Positions 44,402 to 53,390 of a DNA stretch of 64,000 nucleotides are shown piece by piece. The position numbers and the translations under genes were made by a program. The notes under the pieces were generated by a model. The model was not told the DNA's origin and did no database searches. It saw only the letters and a list, made by a program, of their open reading frames with translations. Each line of letters opens with the position of its first letter. Within the stretch, counting starts at the first letter, position 1. The stretch is from Paraburkholderia sp. ZP32-5 (GTDB lineage Bacteria; Pseudomonadota; Gammaproteobacteria; Burkholderiales; Burkholderiaceae): assembly GCF_021390495.1 (NCBI RefSeq), contig NZ_JAJEJP010000002.1, forward strand, positions 2,108,001 to 2,172,000. The letters are read 5' to 3'.

Positions 44402-45373
44402 ATGTCCAGCGAACCCCGCTCCATCGTGCTACTCGCCTTTCGCAACGTGCAGCTGCTCGATGTGAGCGGCCCGCTGCAGGTATTCGCGTCCGCCAACGAA
44501 CTCGCCGCGCAACACGGCCTTGCGCCGCTGTACGCGCCGCGCGTCGTTGCCGCCGAAGCCGGCCCGGTGACTTCGTCGGCCGGCCTCGCGCTGCTCGCCG
44601 GTTCGCTGCGCGCGGCGAAAACGCCAGTCGATACGCTGATCGTGCCTGGCGGCTGCGGCGTAATCGACGCATTGACGGACAAGCGTCTGATCCGCTGGAC
44701 CCAACGGCACGCACGCGGCGCGCGGCGCGTCGCCTCTGTGTGCTCAGGCGCATTTCTGCTCGCCGAGGCGGGCCTTCTGGACGGCCGGCGCGTCGTCACG
44801 CACTGGGCGCGTTGCGACGAACTCGCACAGCGTTATCCGCAACTGTGCGTGGAAACGGATCCGATCTTTATCCGCGATGGCGCGATCTGGACCTCGGCGG
44901 GCGTCACCGCGGGTATCGATCTCGCGTTGGCGTTGCTCGAGGAGGATCACGGGCGCGCGATGGCACTCGCGGTGGCGCGTGAGCTTGTGGTGTTTTTGAA
45001 GCGCCCCGGCGGGCAATCGCAATTCAGTGCGATGTTGTCGATGCAGAATGCCGATGACCGGTTTGGCGAGTTGAATGCGTGGATGGCGTCGCATCTTGCG
45101 GCTGATCTTTCGGTTTCGGCGCTTGCGCGGCGGGTGCATATGAGTGAGCGTAGTTTTATGCGGCACTACAAGATGAAGATGGGGCGCACGCCGGCGCGTG
45201 CTGTTGAGTTGTTGCGGGTGGAGGCTGCGCAGCGGTTGTTGAGTGAGACCGGCTGGTCGGTTAAAAGGATCGCTGCGCGATGTGGGTTTGGGAGTGAGGA
45301 GACGATGCGGTGTAGTTTTGGGAGGGTGTTGCGCGTGGCGCCGCAGGTTTATCGGGAGAGGTTTTCGGTTTGA
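44402..45373 (+). CDS. GlxA family AraC-type transcriptional regulator
   Basis: This regulator has about 323 residues. The N-terminal DJ-1 domain is SIVLLAFRNVQLLDVSGPLQ, with the cysteine region ASVCSGAFLLAEAGLL. The C-terminal AraC domain has LSVSALARRVHMSERSFMRH and WSVKRIAARCGFGSEETMRC, ending FGRVLRVAPQVYRERFSV. It is divergent from a DJ-1 gene and convergent with an amino-acid ABC ATPase. The P. aeruginosa arginine regulator ArgR has the same domain architecture, so control of the surrounding island is a reasonable hypothesis. Confidence 0.9.
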   Translation: MSSEPRSIVLLAFRNVQLLDVSGPLQVFASANELAAQHGLAPLYAPRVVAAEAGPVTSSAGLALLAGSLRAAKTPVDTLIVPGGCGVIDALTDKRLIRWTQRHARGARRVASVCSGAFLLAEAGLLDGRRVVTHWARCDELAQRYPQLCVETDPIFIRDGAIWTSAGVTAGIDLALALLEEDHGRAMALAVARELVVFLKRPGGQSQFSAMLSMQNADDRFGELNAWMASHLAADLSVSALARRVHMSERSFMRHYKMKMGRTPARAVELLRVEAAQRLLSETGWSVKRIAARCGFGSEETMRCSFGRVLRVAPQVYRERFSV

Positions 45374-45409
45374 TTTTTTTCCGCCCCCGCCGCCGCTTCT
45401 CACCCCCTG

Positions 45410-46135
45410 TTAATGCAGAATCTTCGCCAGAAAGTCTTTCGCGCGATCCGACTTCGGATTCTCGAAGAATGCGTCCTTGGCATCGTCTTCGACAATGCGC
45501 CCATGGTCCATGAAGATCACCCGATGGGCGACCTTCTTCGCAAAGCCCATTTCGTGCGTCACGCACATCATCGTCATGCCGTCCTGCGCGAGTTCGACCA
45601 TCACGTCGAGTACTTCGTTGATCATTTCAGGGTCGAGCGCGGAAGTCGGCTCGTCGAACAGCATCGCGATCGGGTCCATCGATAACGCACGCGCAATCGC
45701 GACCCGTTGCTGCTGCCCGCCCGATAGCTGGCCCGGATATTTGTCGGCATGCGCGCGCAGGCCAACCCGCTCCAGCAGCTTCAGACCTTTCGCCGCTGCC
45801 TCGTCTTTCGAGCGGCCCAGCACCTTGATCTGCGCGAGGTTCAAATTGTCGATGATCGACATATGCGGAAACAGTTCGAAGTGCTGGAACACCATGCCAA
45901 CCTTCGACCGCAATTTGGACAGATTAGTCCGCCGATCGCCGACCGAACTGCCATTGATCGTGATCTCGCCTTGCTGAAAGGGTTCGAGACCGTTGACGGT
46001 TTTGATCAGCGTGGACTTTCCGGAACCTGAGGGACCGCAGACCACCACCACCTCGCCCTTGCTGATTTCGGTGGTGCAGTCGGTCAGCACCTTGAATTGC
46101 CCGTACCACTTCGACACATTGCTGATAGAGATCAT
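45410..46135 (-). CDS. Polar amino-acid ABC transporter ATPase (GltL/HisP type)
   Basis: This 241-residue nucleotide-binding subunit begins [17 protein letters not shown]. It has Walker [11 protein letters not shown]-loop [17 protein letters not shown], signature [17 protein letters not shown], Walker [16 protein letters not shown] and the H-loop [11 protein letters not shown]. It is the likely partner of the two permeases at 40.3-41.8 kb and the binding protein, although three genes intervene. It lies 58 bp downstream of the aldehyde dehydrogenase on the same strand and so is probably transcribed with the catabolic enzymes. Confidence 0.94.
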   Translation of the reverse strand: MISISNVSKWYGQFKVLTDCTTEISKGEVVVVCGPSGSGKSTLIKTVNGLEPFQQGEITINGSSVGDRRTNLSKLRSKVGMVFQHFELFPHMSIIDNLNLAQIKVLGRSKDEAAAKGLKLLERVGLRAHADKYPGQLSGGQQQRVAIARALSMDPIAMLFDEPTSALDPEMINEVLDVMVELAQDGMTMMCVTHEMGFAKKVAHRVIFMDHGRIVEDDAKDAFFENPKSDRAKDFLAKILH

Positions 46136-46193
46136 ATGAACACCTGCTTGTGGAAACAATGCGAGCGCGAAGCGTCGATGCCAGGCAATCGAG

Positions 46194-47669
46194 TCAGTGC
46201 CCGATTACCGTCAACACCTGTTTGATTTCCTGGAATGCCGCGAGTCCGAACGGGCCCAGTTCGCGGCCGATGCTGCTCTGCTTGTAACCACCCCATGAGG
46301 TCTGCGGAAAAATCAGTTGCGGCGTATTGATCCACACGACGCCGGCCGCCAATGCATCGGCGACTCGTTTGCCGCGCGTCGCATCACCGGTGACGACGGT
46401 CGCGACCAGTCCGAACTCGGTATCGTTGGCGGCGTCGATTGCCTGTTCTTCATCGTCGAAGCTGCGCACGCACAGCACCGGCCCAAAGATTTCCTCGCGC
46501 CACACCGCGCTATCGGCCGGCACGTCGACGAATATCGTTGGGGTCACGAAATAACCAGGACTGGTCAACGTCTCACCGCCAGTCAGCAGACGCGCGCCAT
46601 CGCGCTTGCCCTGCGCGATAAAGCGTTGCACCCGCTCGTATTGCGCACGGCTCGTCAACGGCCCCATCTGCACATCCGGCGAAAACGGGTCGCCGACCAC
46701 CATTCGCGTCGCGCGCTCGGCGAGCCGCGCAATCAGCGCATCGGCGATCGTTCGTTCGACCAGCACGCGCGAGGTCGCCGAGCACATCTGGCCGGCATTG
46801 AAGAATGCGCCGCCTGCGACCAGCTCGACGGCCAGATCGAGATCCGCATCCGCGAACACGACGATCGACGACTTGCCGCCGAGTTCAAGGCTCACACCCT
46901 TGATCGTTTCCGCCGCGGTCTTCATCACCTGCTCGCCGACCGCGGTGCTGCCGGTGAACGACACCTTCGCGATACGCGGATGCGCGGCGAGCCGCGCGCC
47001 GACCTCGGTACCCGTTCCGGTGACGACGTTGAACACGCCCGCAGGCAAACCGGCTTCGGCGACGATCGCGGCAAGTTGCAGCTCGGGCAGCGGTGTCACT
47101 TCGGAGGGCTTCAGCACGACCGTGCAACCGGCGGCGAGCGCGGGCGCGAGCTTCCATGCGGTCGTGACCATCGGGAAATTCCACGGCACGATCAGCGCGA
47201 CGACACCCGCGGGTTCGCGGCGAATCAGCGCGCGATGCTCCGCGCTGGGAATCGCGACTTCGGCCTCACCGGTCTCGTCGAGTTGCTCCGCCAGTTCAGC
47301 GTAGTAGTTGAAGGTCGCAACGACATCGCCGATATCGATCTGTGCTTCCGCGAGCGGCTTGCCATTGTTCAGCGATTGAAGCGCAGCGAGATCTTCACGG
47401 CGCGCCTCCACGCCACGGGCGATCGCGCGCAGATACGCGGCGCGAGCCGCGCCCGTCGTGTGCTTCCAGTCGCGCAATGCTCGCGTGGCGGCATTGACCG
47501 CGCGTTCGACATCGGCGCCGCTGCCCGCCTGGACCTCTGTGATGACTTCTTCGGTGGACGGATTCACCACCGGCAAGCGGCCGCCGCCTTCGCTATCGCA
47601 CCAGCGGCCATCGATATAGAGCTGCGTGATCAGCGGCTCGTCCCGACGTAACGGCATACGGGTCGTCAT
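46194..47669 (-). CDS. Aldehyde dehydrogenase (guanidinobutyraldehyde/aminobutyraldehyde-like)
   Basis: This 491-residue NAD(P)-dependent aldehyde dehydrogenase has [38 protein letters not shown], the base glutamate in [13 protein letters not shown], the nucleophile in [12 protein letters not shown], and [23 protein letters not shown] segments near the end. It starts as ATGA, overlapping the stop of the upstream ThDP enzyme. It is therefore cotranslated with it and probably oxidises its aldehyde product. Within an arginine-transaminase pathway this would be 4-guanidinobutyraldehyde to 4-guanidinobutyrate. Family certain; substrate inferred. Confidence 0.88.
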   Translation of the reverse strand: MTTRMPLRRDEPLITQLYIDGRWCDSEGGGRLPVVNPSTEEVITEVQAGSGADVERAVNAATRALRDWKHTTGAARAAYLRAIARGVEARREDLAALQSLNNGKPLAEAQIDIGDVVATFNYYAELAEQLDETGEAEVAIPSAEHRALIRREPAGVVALIVPWNFPMVTTAWKLAPALAAGCTVVLKPSEVTPLPELQLAAIVAEAGLPAGVFNVVTGTGTEVGARLAAHPRIAKVSFTGSTAVGEQVMKTAAETIKGVSLELGGKSSIVVFADADLDLAVELVAGGAFFNAGQMCSATSRVLVERTIADALIARLAERATRMVVGDPFSPDVQMGPLTSRAQYERVQRFIAQGKRDGARLLTGGETLTSPGYFVTPTIFVDVPADSAVWREEIFGPVLCVRSFDDEEQAIDAANDTEFGLVATVVTGDATRGKRVADALAAGVVWINTPQLIFPQTSWGGYKQSSIGRELGPFGLAAFQEIKQVLTVIGH

Positions 47670-49360
47670 ACCGGCACCTTCCCGAACCAGTTCGCCTCGT
47701 CGATTTCAATGACGGTCGGCACGCCGCGCAACGCTGCCTGCTGCAGCTCCGCTAGCAGACTTCCCGGTTCATCCACGCGGCTCGCCGCGCAGCCGAAGCC
47801 GCGTGCCAGCGCGATAAAGTCCGGCGTGTATATATCCACGCCGACCGGCGTGATGTCGCGCTGAACCATGTATTTGCGGATCTCGCCATAGCCGAAGTTG
47901 TTCCACAGCAGCACGATCACCGGTACGCGCGCCTCGACGGCACTCGCCAGCTCCGGCATCGTGAACTGCAAACCGCCGTCGCCGATCAGGCAGACCACCG
48001 GCCGATGCGGCGCGGCGAGCTTCGCGCCGATCGCCGCCGGCAGCCCATAACCCAAGGTGCCGAAACCGGTCGACGAATTGAACCAGGAACGCGGCGCGGC
48101 GGCGTCATGGACGAAGTTTCCGGCATAGACCGGGCTCGTCGAGTCGCCGGCGATGATCACGTCGGGCAGCGCGCGGATGATCGTGTCGATGAAATGCTTT
48201 TGCGATCGCGTCGGATCGTCGTAGCCGGCCATCAGCGCGGCCCGCACAGCCGCGACGCGTGGCGCGCCCCAGTCCGCCTGCCGCGACGTCAACGCCCGCT
48301 CGTGCAGTCGCGCCGACAGGCTGCCCAGCGCGTGCTTCGCATCGGCCACGATCGCGACGTCGGGACGAAAATTGCGCATCACCTGCTGGGCGTCGATATC
48401 GATGCGAATGAGACGGCCGCCGAGCGCAAAGCCGCCATCGAAGCCGACGTCGTAATCGGTTTCCCCCAGCTCGGTGCCGACCGCGAGCACGACATCGGCT
48501 TCGCGGATCAGCGTGCGCGTGTCGGGCAGCGACTGTGTCGAACCCAGCGACAGCGGATGCCCGCAAGGCAGCAGACCTTTCGCATTGATCGTCAGCGCGA
48601 CCGGTGCCTGCAAGCGCTCGGCCAGTTCGCGCAGTTCGACCGACGCCTGCACCGCTCCGCCGCCCGCCAGAATCAACGGGCGCTGCGCGCCGCCCAGCAG
48701 ATCCGCCGCGCTGGCCAGCGCGCTGGCGCTGCCGGCCGGGCGCTCCGGCAAGGCCGCCGGCGTCAGCGTCATGCCGCTTGCCGATGCAACGATTACGTCG
48801 AGCGGAATCTCGATATGCACCGGCCGCGGCCGGGCGCTTTCGAATACGGCGAATGCGCGCGCGAGAACCTGCGGAAGGTCGGCGGCGTCGAGCAGCGTGT
48901 GCGAGAACGCGGTGAAGCCCGCGAATACGTCACGTTGCGAAGGCAACTCATGCAGACGCCCGTCCCCGCTCGCCAGTTGCCGCCGTTGGTTCACGCTGGA
49001 AATCACCAGCATCGGGATGGAGTCGGCATAGGCTTGCGCCATCGCCGTGGCGATATTGGTCATGCCGGGCCCGGTGATGATGAAGCACACGCCCGGCTTG
49101 CCGGTGACCCGCGCGTAACCATCGGCCATGAAGCCGGCGCCCTGCTCGTGGCGCGGCGTGACATGCCGGATCGAAGATGCGGCAAGACCGCGATAAAGCT
49201 CGACCGTATGCACGCCGGGAATGCCGAATACGCACTGGACGCCATACCCTTCAAGCAACGTAACGAGCGCCTCGCCACAGGTTCGATCCGGCTCGGCCTG
49301 GCACGCTACTGTGTTGGCGCAGACCTCGCCAAGACGGTCTGTGATGTCGGGGAAATTCAT
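47666..49360 (-). CDS. aruI: Thiamine-diphosphate enzyme, acetolactate-synthase fold (probable 5-guanidino-2-oxopentanoate decarboxylase)
   Basis: This 564-residue three-domain ThDP enzyme has FGIPGVHTVELYRGLA, the cofactor glutamate in TPRHEQGAGFMADGYARVTG, GPGMTNIATAMAQAYADS, middle-domain PLILAGGGAVQAS, and the diphosphate motif IGDGGLQFTMPELASAV. The arginine-transaminase protein AruI belongs to this same acetolactate-synthase-like group. The neighbours (aldehyde dehydrogenase by 4-bp overlap, guanidinobutyrase, GabT, GabD) make 2-ketoarginine decarboxylation the most economical reading. The alternative is a general alpha-keto-acid or acetolactate-type enzyme. Confidence 0.75.
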   Translation of the reverse strand: MNFPDITDRLGEVCANTVACQAEPDRTCGEALVTLLEGYGVQCVFGIPGVHTVELYRGLAASSIRHVTPRHEQGAGFMADGYARVTGKPGVCFIITGPGMTNIATAMAQAYADSIPMLVISSVNQRRQLASGDGRLHELPSQRDVFAGFTAFSHTLLDAADLPQVLARAFAVFESARPRPVHIEIPLDVIVASASGMTLTPAALPERPAGSASALASAADLLGGAQRPLILAGGGAVQASVELRELAERLQAPVALTINAKGLLPCGHPLSLGSTQSLPDTRTLIREADVVLAVGTELGETDYDVGFDGGFALGGRLIRIDIDAQQVMRNFRPDVAIVADAKHALGSLSARLHERALTSRQADWGAPRVAAVRAALMAGYDDPTRSQKHFIDTIIRALPDVIIAGDSTSPVYAGNFVHDAAAPRSWFNSSTGFGTLGYGLPAAIGAKLAAPHRPVVCLIGDGGLQFTMPELASAVEARVPVIVLLWNNFGYGEIRKYMVQRDITPVGVDIYTPDFIALARGFGCAASRVDEPGSLLAELQQAALRGVPTVIEIDEANWFGKVPV

Positions 49361-49761
49361 CGGTCTTCACGCTCTCGGTTGGTTCGAATCCTGTCGCCGG
49401 ATATCCGTATCGAAGTCGCCATTCCGGCCGGCATTTGCTGCCGGCGGCTGCGATCAGCGACGCGCCTGAATTCGCAAGCCGGGCGCTTCGCCACGCGCTT
49501 GCGTTGAATGAATTCTGGTGGCTGGATATCGGCCGAACAACCGATAATTTTTCATGGCCGGCATGATGAATCCGCATGTCAAAGGGAAAACCCGATCTGA
49601 ATTTCGCCTGCTGACAAGGGGTTTTGCCGCTTTTGCGCGTGTGCGCGATGACGCAATCTCATGGCGATGCGTCATTGCGATCCATTATTGCGATTCATGG
49701 TAATGCGGCGCGGCCGAGCCGCCGCGCGCATCACGCGATCGAAGCCCGGCCAACCGCGCCG
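49361..49761. other. Intergenic region upstream of aruI, downstream of gbuA
   Basis: About 400 bp with no supported gene. It would contain the promoter of the aruI-aldehyde dehydrogenase-ATPase operon. A tRNA-like GGTTCGAATCC at 49380-49390 is not part of a tRNA. Confidence 0.4.
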
Positions 49762-50715
49762 CTAGTCGCGACGCTTGACGCCCGGCATCACGCACAGCAT
49801 CTCGTACGCGAGATTCGCGCCGAGCAGCGCGGTCGTGCCGAATGGATCATAGGGCGGCGCTACTTCGACCAGATCCGCGCCGACCAGCTGCAAACCCCAG
49901 CAGCCGCGAATGATCTCCAGCGCCTGCGATACCGTCAGGCCCGCGATCTCCGGCGTGCCGGTGCCGGGTGCGTACGCGGGATCGATTCCGTCGATGTCGA
50001 AGGTCAGATAGACCGGACCGCCATCGACACGCTGCCGCACCTCTTCCATCAGCGGTGCAAGCGAGCGGTTCCAGCATTCCTCTGCCTGCACGACGCGGAA
50101 ACCCTGGTCGCGGCACCAGTCGAAGTCTTCGGCCGCGTAGCCGGTGCCGCGCAGACCGATCTGCACGACGCGTTCGCAGTCCAGCAGCCCCTCTTCGACC
50201 GCGCGGCGAAACGGCGTGCCGTGCGCGATTTTCTCGCCCATCATCGTGTCGTTGACGTCCGCATGCGCGTCGACGTGAATCAGGCCGACCTTGCCGTGCT
50301 TGCGATGGATCGCGCGCAGGATCGGCAGCGCGATCGTGTGATCGCCGCCGAGCGTGATCGGCTTGACGTCGTGTTCGAGGATCGCGTCGTACGCGGTTTC
50401 GATGCGTTTGATCGAATCGAGCAGGTTGTACGGATTGATCGCGACGTCGCCGACATCGGCCACACGCAGCGAATCGAACGGCGCGGCGCGCGTCGCCATG
50501 TTGTACGGCCGCAGCAGCACCGACTCGCTGCGAATCTGACGCGGCCCGAAGCGCGCGCCGGTGCGGTTCGAGGTGCCGAGATCGAACGGCACGCCGACAA
50601 AGCACGCATCGAGACCTTCGGCCGACGCCACGTTCGGCAAACGCATCATCGTCGCAATGCCGCCGCAGCGCGGCATCTCGTTGCCGCCCATCGGTTGAAA
50701 ATAGTGCTCCGACAT
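49762..50715 (-). CDS. gbuA: Ureohydrolase family enzyme, probable guanidinobutyrase
   Basis: This 317-residue agmatinase/arginase-fold enzyme has the two manganese sites: LGGDHTIALP, LIHVDAHADVND and FDIDGIDPAYAPGTGTPE. GVPFDLGTSNRTGARFGPRQ near residue 42 is characteristic of agmatinase/guanidinobutyrase/proclavaminate amidino hydrolases. It splits urea from its guanidino substrate. With aldehyde dehydrogenase upstream in the pathway and GabT/GabD following, 4-guanidinobutyrate to 4-aminobutyrate is favoured over agmatine. GGAG lies 8 nt before the ATG. It is divergent from a LysR gene with a palindrome between. Confidence 0.82.
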   Translation of the reverse strand: MSEHYFQPMGGNEMPRCGGIATMMRLPNVASAEGLDACFVGVPFDLGTSNRTGARFGPRQIRSESVLLRPYNMATRAAPFDSLRVADVGDVAINPYNLLDSIKRIETAYDAILEHDVKPITLGGDHTIALPILRAIHRKHGKVGLIHVDAHADVNDTMMGEKIAHGTPFRRAVEEGLLDCERVVQIGLRGTGYAAEDFDWCRDQGFRVVQAEECWNRSLAPLMEEVRQRVDGGPVYLTFDIDGIDPAYAPGTGTPEIAGLTVSQALEIIRGCWGLQLVGADLVEVAPPYDPFGTTALLGANLAYEMLCVMPGVKRRD

Positions 50716-50824
50716 GTTTCATCTCCGGTTTCATTTAGATTGCCGTATCATCGAATCTCGGCATATGTCCATTTGTACGCGGTAAAAATCCAGAAATGAA
50801 TCTCGAATTTCGAATGTTCACATT

Positions 50825-50842
50825 GATACATTGCAATGTATC
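50825..50842. promoter_or_regulatory. 18-bp perfect palindrome between gbuA and lysR
   Basis: GATACATTGCAATGTATC is a perfect dyad in the divergent promoter region, with the T-N11-A core expected for LysR binding (TACATTGCAATGTA). It lies 22 bp before the preferred lysR start. Confidence 0.6.
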
Positions 50843-50863
50843 GCCGCGCGCGCCGGAGCCAAC

Positions 50864-51778
50864 GTGCAAGGGAGCCTGACCGATCTGGATCTGCGGCTGA
50901 TCCGCGTGTTCCTTGCGGTGGTGGATGCCGGCGGCGTCAGCGTCGCGCAAACCACGCTGAACGTCGGTCAGCCGACCATCAGCACCCAACTGTCGACGCT
51001 CGAAACGCGTCTCGGCTACCGGCTATGCGAGCGCGGCCGCAGCGGCTTTCGGCTTACCACTCGCGGCGAGCGCTTTTACGAACTCGGCAAGAAACTGTTC
51101 GAAGCGGTGGATGAGTTCAGCGGCAATGCGCGGAACATGGACAGGAAGCTGGTCGGCACGTTGAACATCGGTCTGATCGGGCACACGCCGATTAGCCAGA
51201 ATGCCCGTATCAGCGACGCGATCGCGTCGTTCAGGCAACGCGACGAAGCGGTGCGCTTTTCTATTTCGGTCAGATCGCCGGGCGAGCTGGAAGCGCAGCT
51301 TCTGAGCGGGGCCATCCAGATCGCGGTCGGCTATTTCTGGCACCGGGTACCCACGCTCGACTACGCGCCGCTTTTTACCGAGCAGCAGATTGCTTATTGC
51401 GGCAAGGGGCATCCGCTATTCGAGCGCGCCGGTCAGCTCGATCCGGCGACGGTCGCCGATTTCGAATGGGCGTGGCGCACTTATCCGTTGCCCGAAGTGC
51501 AGTTGTCCACCACACCCGCCAAGGTGACCGCGCAAGCCGACAACATGGAAGCCGTCGCGCTGCTGATTCTGTCGGGTCACCATCTCGGCTATCTGCCGCG
51601 ACATTTCGCCGAGCCCTACGTGAATCAGGGCCTGCTCGCCGCACTCAACCCCGACGTGCTTCGCTATCAGGTGACGTTTCACGTCGTCACGCAGGCGCGC
51701 GGCCGGCAGAGTCCGATCGTCAAGGCGTTCCTCGAAGATCTGACCACCGCGCACCTGCCGGCGGACGACGACTCGTAG
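50864..51778 (+). CDS. LysR family transcriptional regulator
   Basis: This regulator has 304 residues from GTG 50864, which has GGAG 6 nt upstream. An upstream TTG at 50831 would place the start inside the palindrome. The winged helix is LRLIRVFLAVVDAGGVSVAQ and TTLNVGQPTISTQLSTLETR. The ligand domain begins after about residue 90 (LVGTLNIGLIGHTPISQN). It is divergent from gbuA and convergent with gabD, so gbuA is the likely first target. Probable co-inducers are guanidinobutyrate or arginine derivatives. Confidence 0.9.
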   Translation: MQGSLTDLDLRLIRVFLAVVDAGGVSVAQTTLNVGQPTISTQLSTLETRLGYRLCERGRSGFRLTTRGERFYELGKKLFEAVDEFSGNARNMDRKLVGTLNIGLIGHTPISQNARISDAIASFRQRDEAVRFSISVRSPGELEAQLLSGAIQIAVGYFWHRVPTLDYAPLFTEQQIAYCGKGHPLFERAGQLDPATVADFEWAWRTYPLPEVQLSTTPAKVTAQADNMEAVALLILSGHHLGYLPRHFAEPYVNQGLLAALNPDVLRYQVTFHVVTQARGRQSPIVKAFLEDLTTAHLPADDDS

Positions 51779-51798
51779 CGAGATCGCCGGCGCCGCGT

Positions 51799-53259
51799 TC
51801 AGATGCCGCCGATGCACATGTACTTGATCACGACGTAGTCGTCGATACCGTAGTGCGAGCCTTCACGGCCCAGCCCCGACTGCTTGACGCCGCCGAACGG
51901 CGCCACTTCGTTCGAGATCAGGCCGGTGTTGATGCCGACCATGCCGTACTCCAACGCCTCGGCGATGCGCCACACACGGCCGATATCGCGGCTGTAGAAA
52001 TACGACGCGAGGCCGAACTCGGTATCGTTCGCCATTCTGATCACTTCGTCGTCCGACGAGAAACGGAACAGCGGCGCAAGCGGACCGAAGGTTTCGTCGC
52101 TGGCGACCTGCATCGACTGCGTGACATCGGCGAGCACGGTCGGCTCGAAAAAGCTGTGACCCAGCGCGTGACGCTTGCCGCCGGTGACGACGCGTGCGCC
52201 CTTGCCGAGTGCATCTTCGATATGCGACTCGACCTTCTGCACCGCGGCTTCGTTGATCAGCGGACCTTGCGTGACGCCATCTTCGACGCCGTCGCCCACT
52301 TTCAACTGCTCGACGGCGATCCGCAGTTTGTCGGCGAACGCATCGTAGACCTTGTCGTGCACATAGAAGCGATTGGTGCACACACAGGTCTGCCCGCTAT
52401 TGCGATATTTCGATGCGATCGCGCCGGCGACCGCCGCGTCGAGATCCGCATCGTCGAACACGATAAAAGGCGCATTGCCGCCCAGTTCGAGCGACACCTT
52501 CTTCACGGTCGGCGCGCACTGCGCCATCAGTTGGCGCCCAAGCGGCGTCGAACCGGTGAACGACAGCTTGCGCACGATCGGATTGCCGGTCAGCTCGGCG
52601 CCGATCGCATTCGAGTCACCCGTCACGACGCTGAACACGCCGCGCGGCACGCCTGCGCGTTCGGCCAGCACCGCCATCGCGAGCGCGGACAACGGCGTCG
52701 CGCCCGCCGGCTTGACGATGATCGTGCAGCCCGCGGCCAGCGCCGGACCGACCTTGCGCGTGATCATCGCGGCGGGAAAATTCCACGGCGTGATCGCCGC
52801 GCACACGCCGACCGGCTCTTTCGTGACGACGATGCGCTTGTCGGCCGCCGGCGTCGGAATCGTGTCGCCATAGATGCGCTTGCCCTCTTCCGCGAACCAT
52901 TCGAGGAAGGACGCCGCGTACTGGATCTCGCCCTTGGCTTCGGCGAGCGGCTTGCCTTGCTCGGTGGTCAGGATCTTCGCCAGATCGTCGGCGTTTTCCT
53001 GCATCAGATCGTGCCATTTGCGCAGGATCGCCGCGCGCTGCTTCGCGGTGGCCGCGCGCCATGCGGGCCACGCGGCATTGGCCGAGTCGATCGCGCGACG
53101 CGTTTCCGCGCCGCCCATGCGCGGCACCGTCGCGATGGTCTGGCCGGTCGCCGGGTTGCGCACTTCGAATGTCGCGCCGTTATCGGCGGGTTGCCATTCG
53201 CCCGCGACATACGCGAGGGTCTTCAGCAGAGTCGGGTCTTTCAGCGTCAGCGTGGTCAT
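51799..53259 (-). CDS. gabD: Succinate-semialdehyde dehydrogenase (NADP-type)
   Basis: This 486-residue aldehyde dehydrogenase resembles GabD. It has ITPWNFPAAMITRKVGPALA, FTGSTPLGRQLMAQCAPTVK, the glutamate VSLELGGNAPFIVFDDADLD and the nucleophile NSGQTCVCTNR. The ending GREGSHYGIDDYVVIKYMCI is characteristic. It converts succinate semialdehyde to succinate, the last GABA step. ATG 53259 gives the normal length; an open frame continues 153 codons upstream but reads into non-conserved sequence overlapping gabT. No ribosome site is obvious. It follows gabT on the same strand by about 130 bp. Confidence 0.94.
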   Translation of the reverse strand: MTTLTLKDPTLLKTLAYVAGEWQPADNGATFEVRNPATGQTIATVPRMGGAETRRAIDSANAAWPAWRAATAKQRAAILRKWHDLMQENADDLAKILTTEQGKPLAEAKGEIQYAASFLEWFAEEGKRIYGDTIPTPAADKRIVVTKEPVGVCAAITPWNFPAAMITRKVGPALAAGCTIIVKPAGATPLSALAMAVLAERAGVPRGVFSVVTGDSNAIGAELTGNPIVRKLSFTGSTPLGRQLMAQCAPTVKKVSLELGGNAPFIVFDDADLDAAVAGAIASKYRNSGQTCVCTNRFYVHDKVYDAFADKLRIAVEQLKVGDGVEDGVTQGPLINEAAVQKVESHIEDALGKGARVVTGGKRHALGHSFFEPTVLADVTQSMQVASDETFGPLAPLFRFSSDDEVIRMANDTEFGLASYFYSRDIGRVWRIAEALEYGMVGINTGLISNEVAPFGGVKQSGLGREGSHYGIDDYVVIKYMCIGGI

Positions 53260-53390
53260 GTGTGGGTCAGCTAGTCGAGTTTGAGCGGATGTGTCGGACG
53301 TGTGAGGACCGCGCCGTGTGCGTCGAAGCGCACGGCGCGGGTAAGTGGCTTTTATCAGCGAGCTTGATGAGCGCGTTTGATGCGTGCGCT

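Noticed and set aside
49380..49390. GGTTCGAATCC, a tRNA T-loop-like motif
   Set aside because: Flanking bases cannot form a T stem or an acceptor stem, and no D or anticodon arm lies upstream.
51397..53274. Long open frame antisense to gabD
   Set aside because: No ribosome site or family motifs; Arg/His-rich shadow typical of the third-position GC of the real gene on the other strand.
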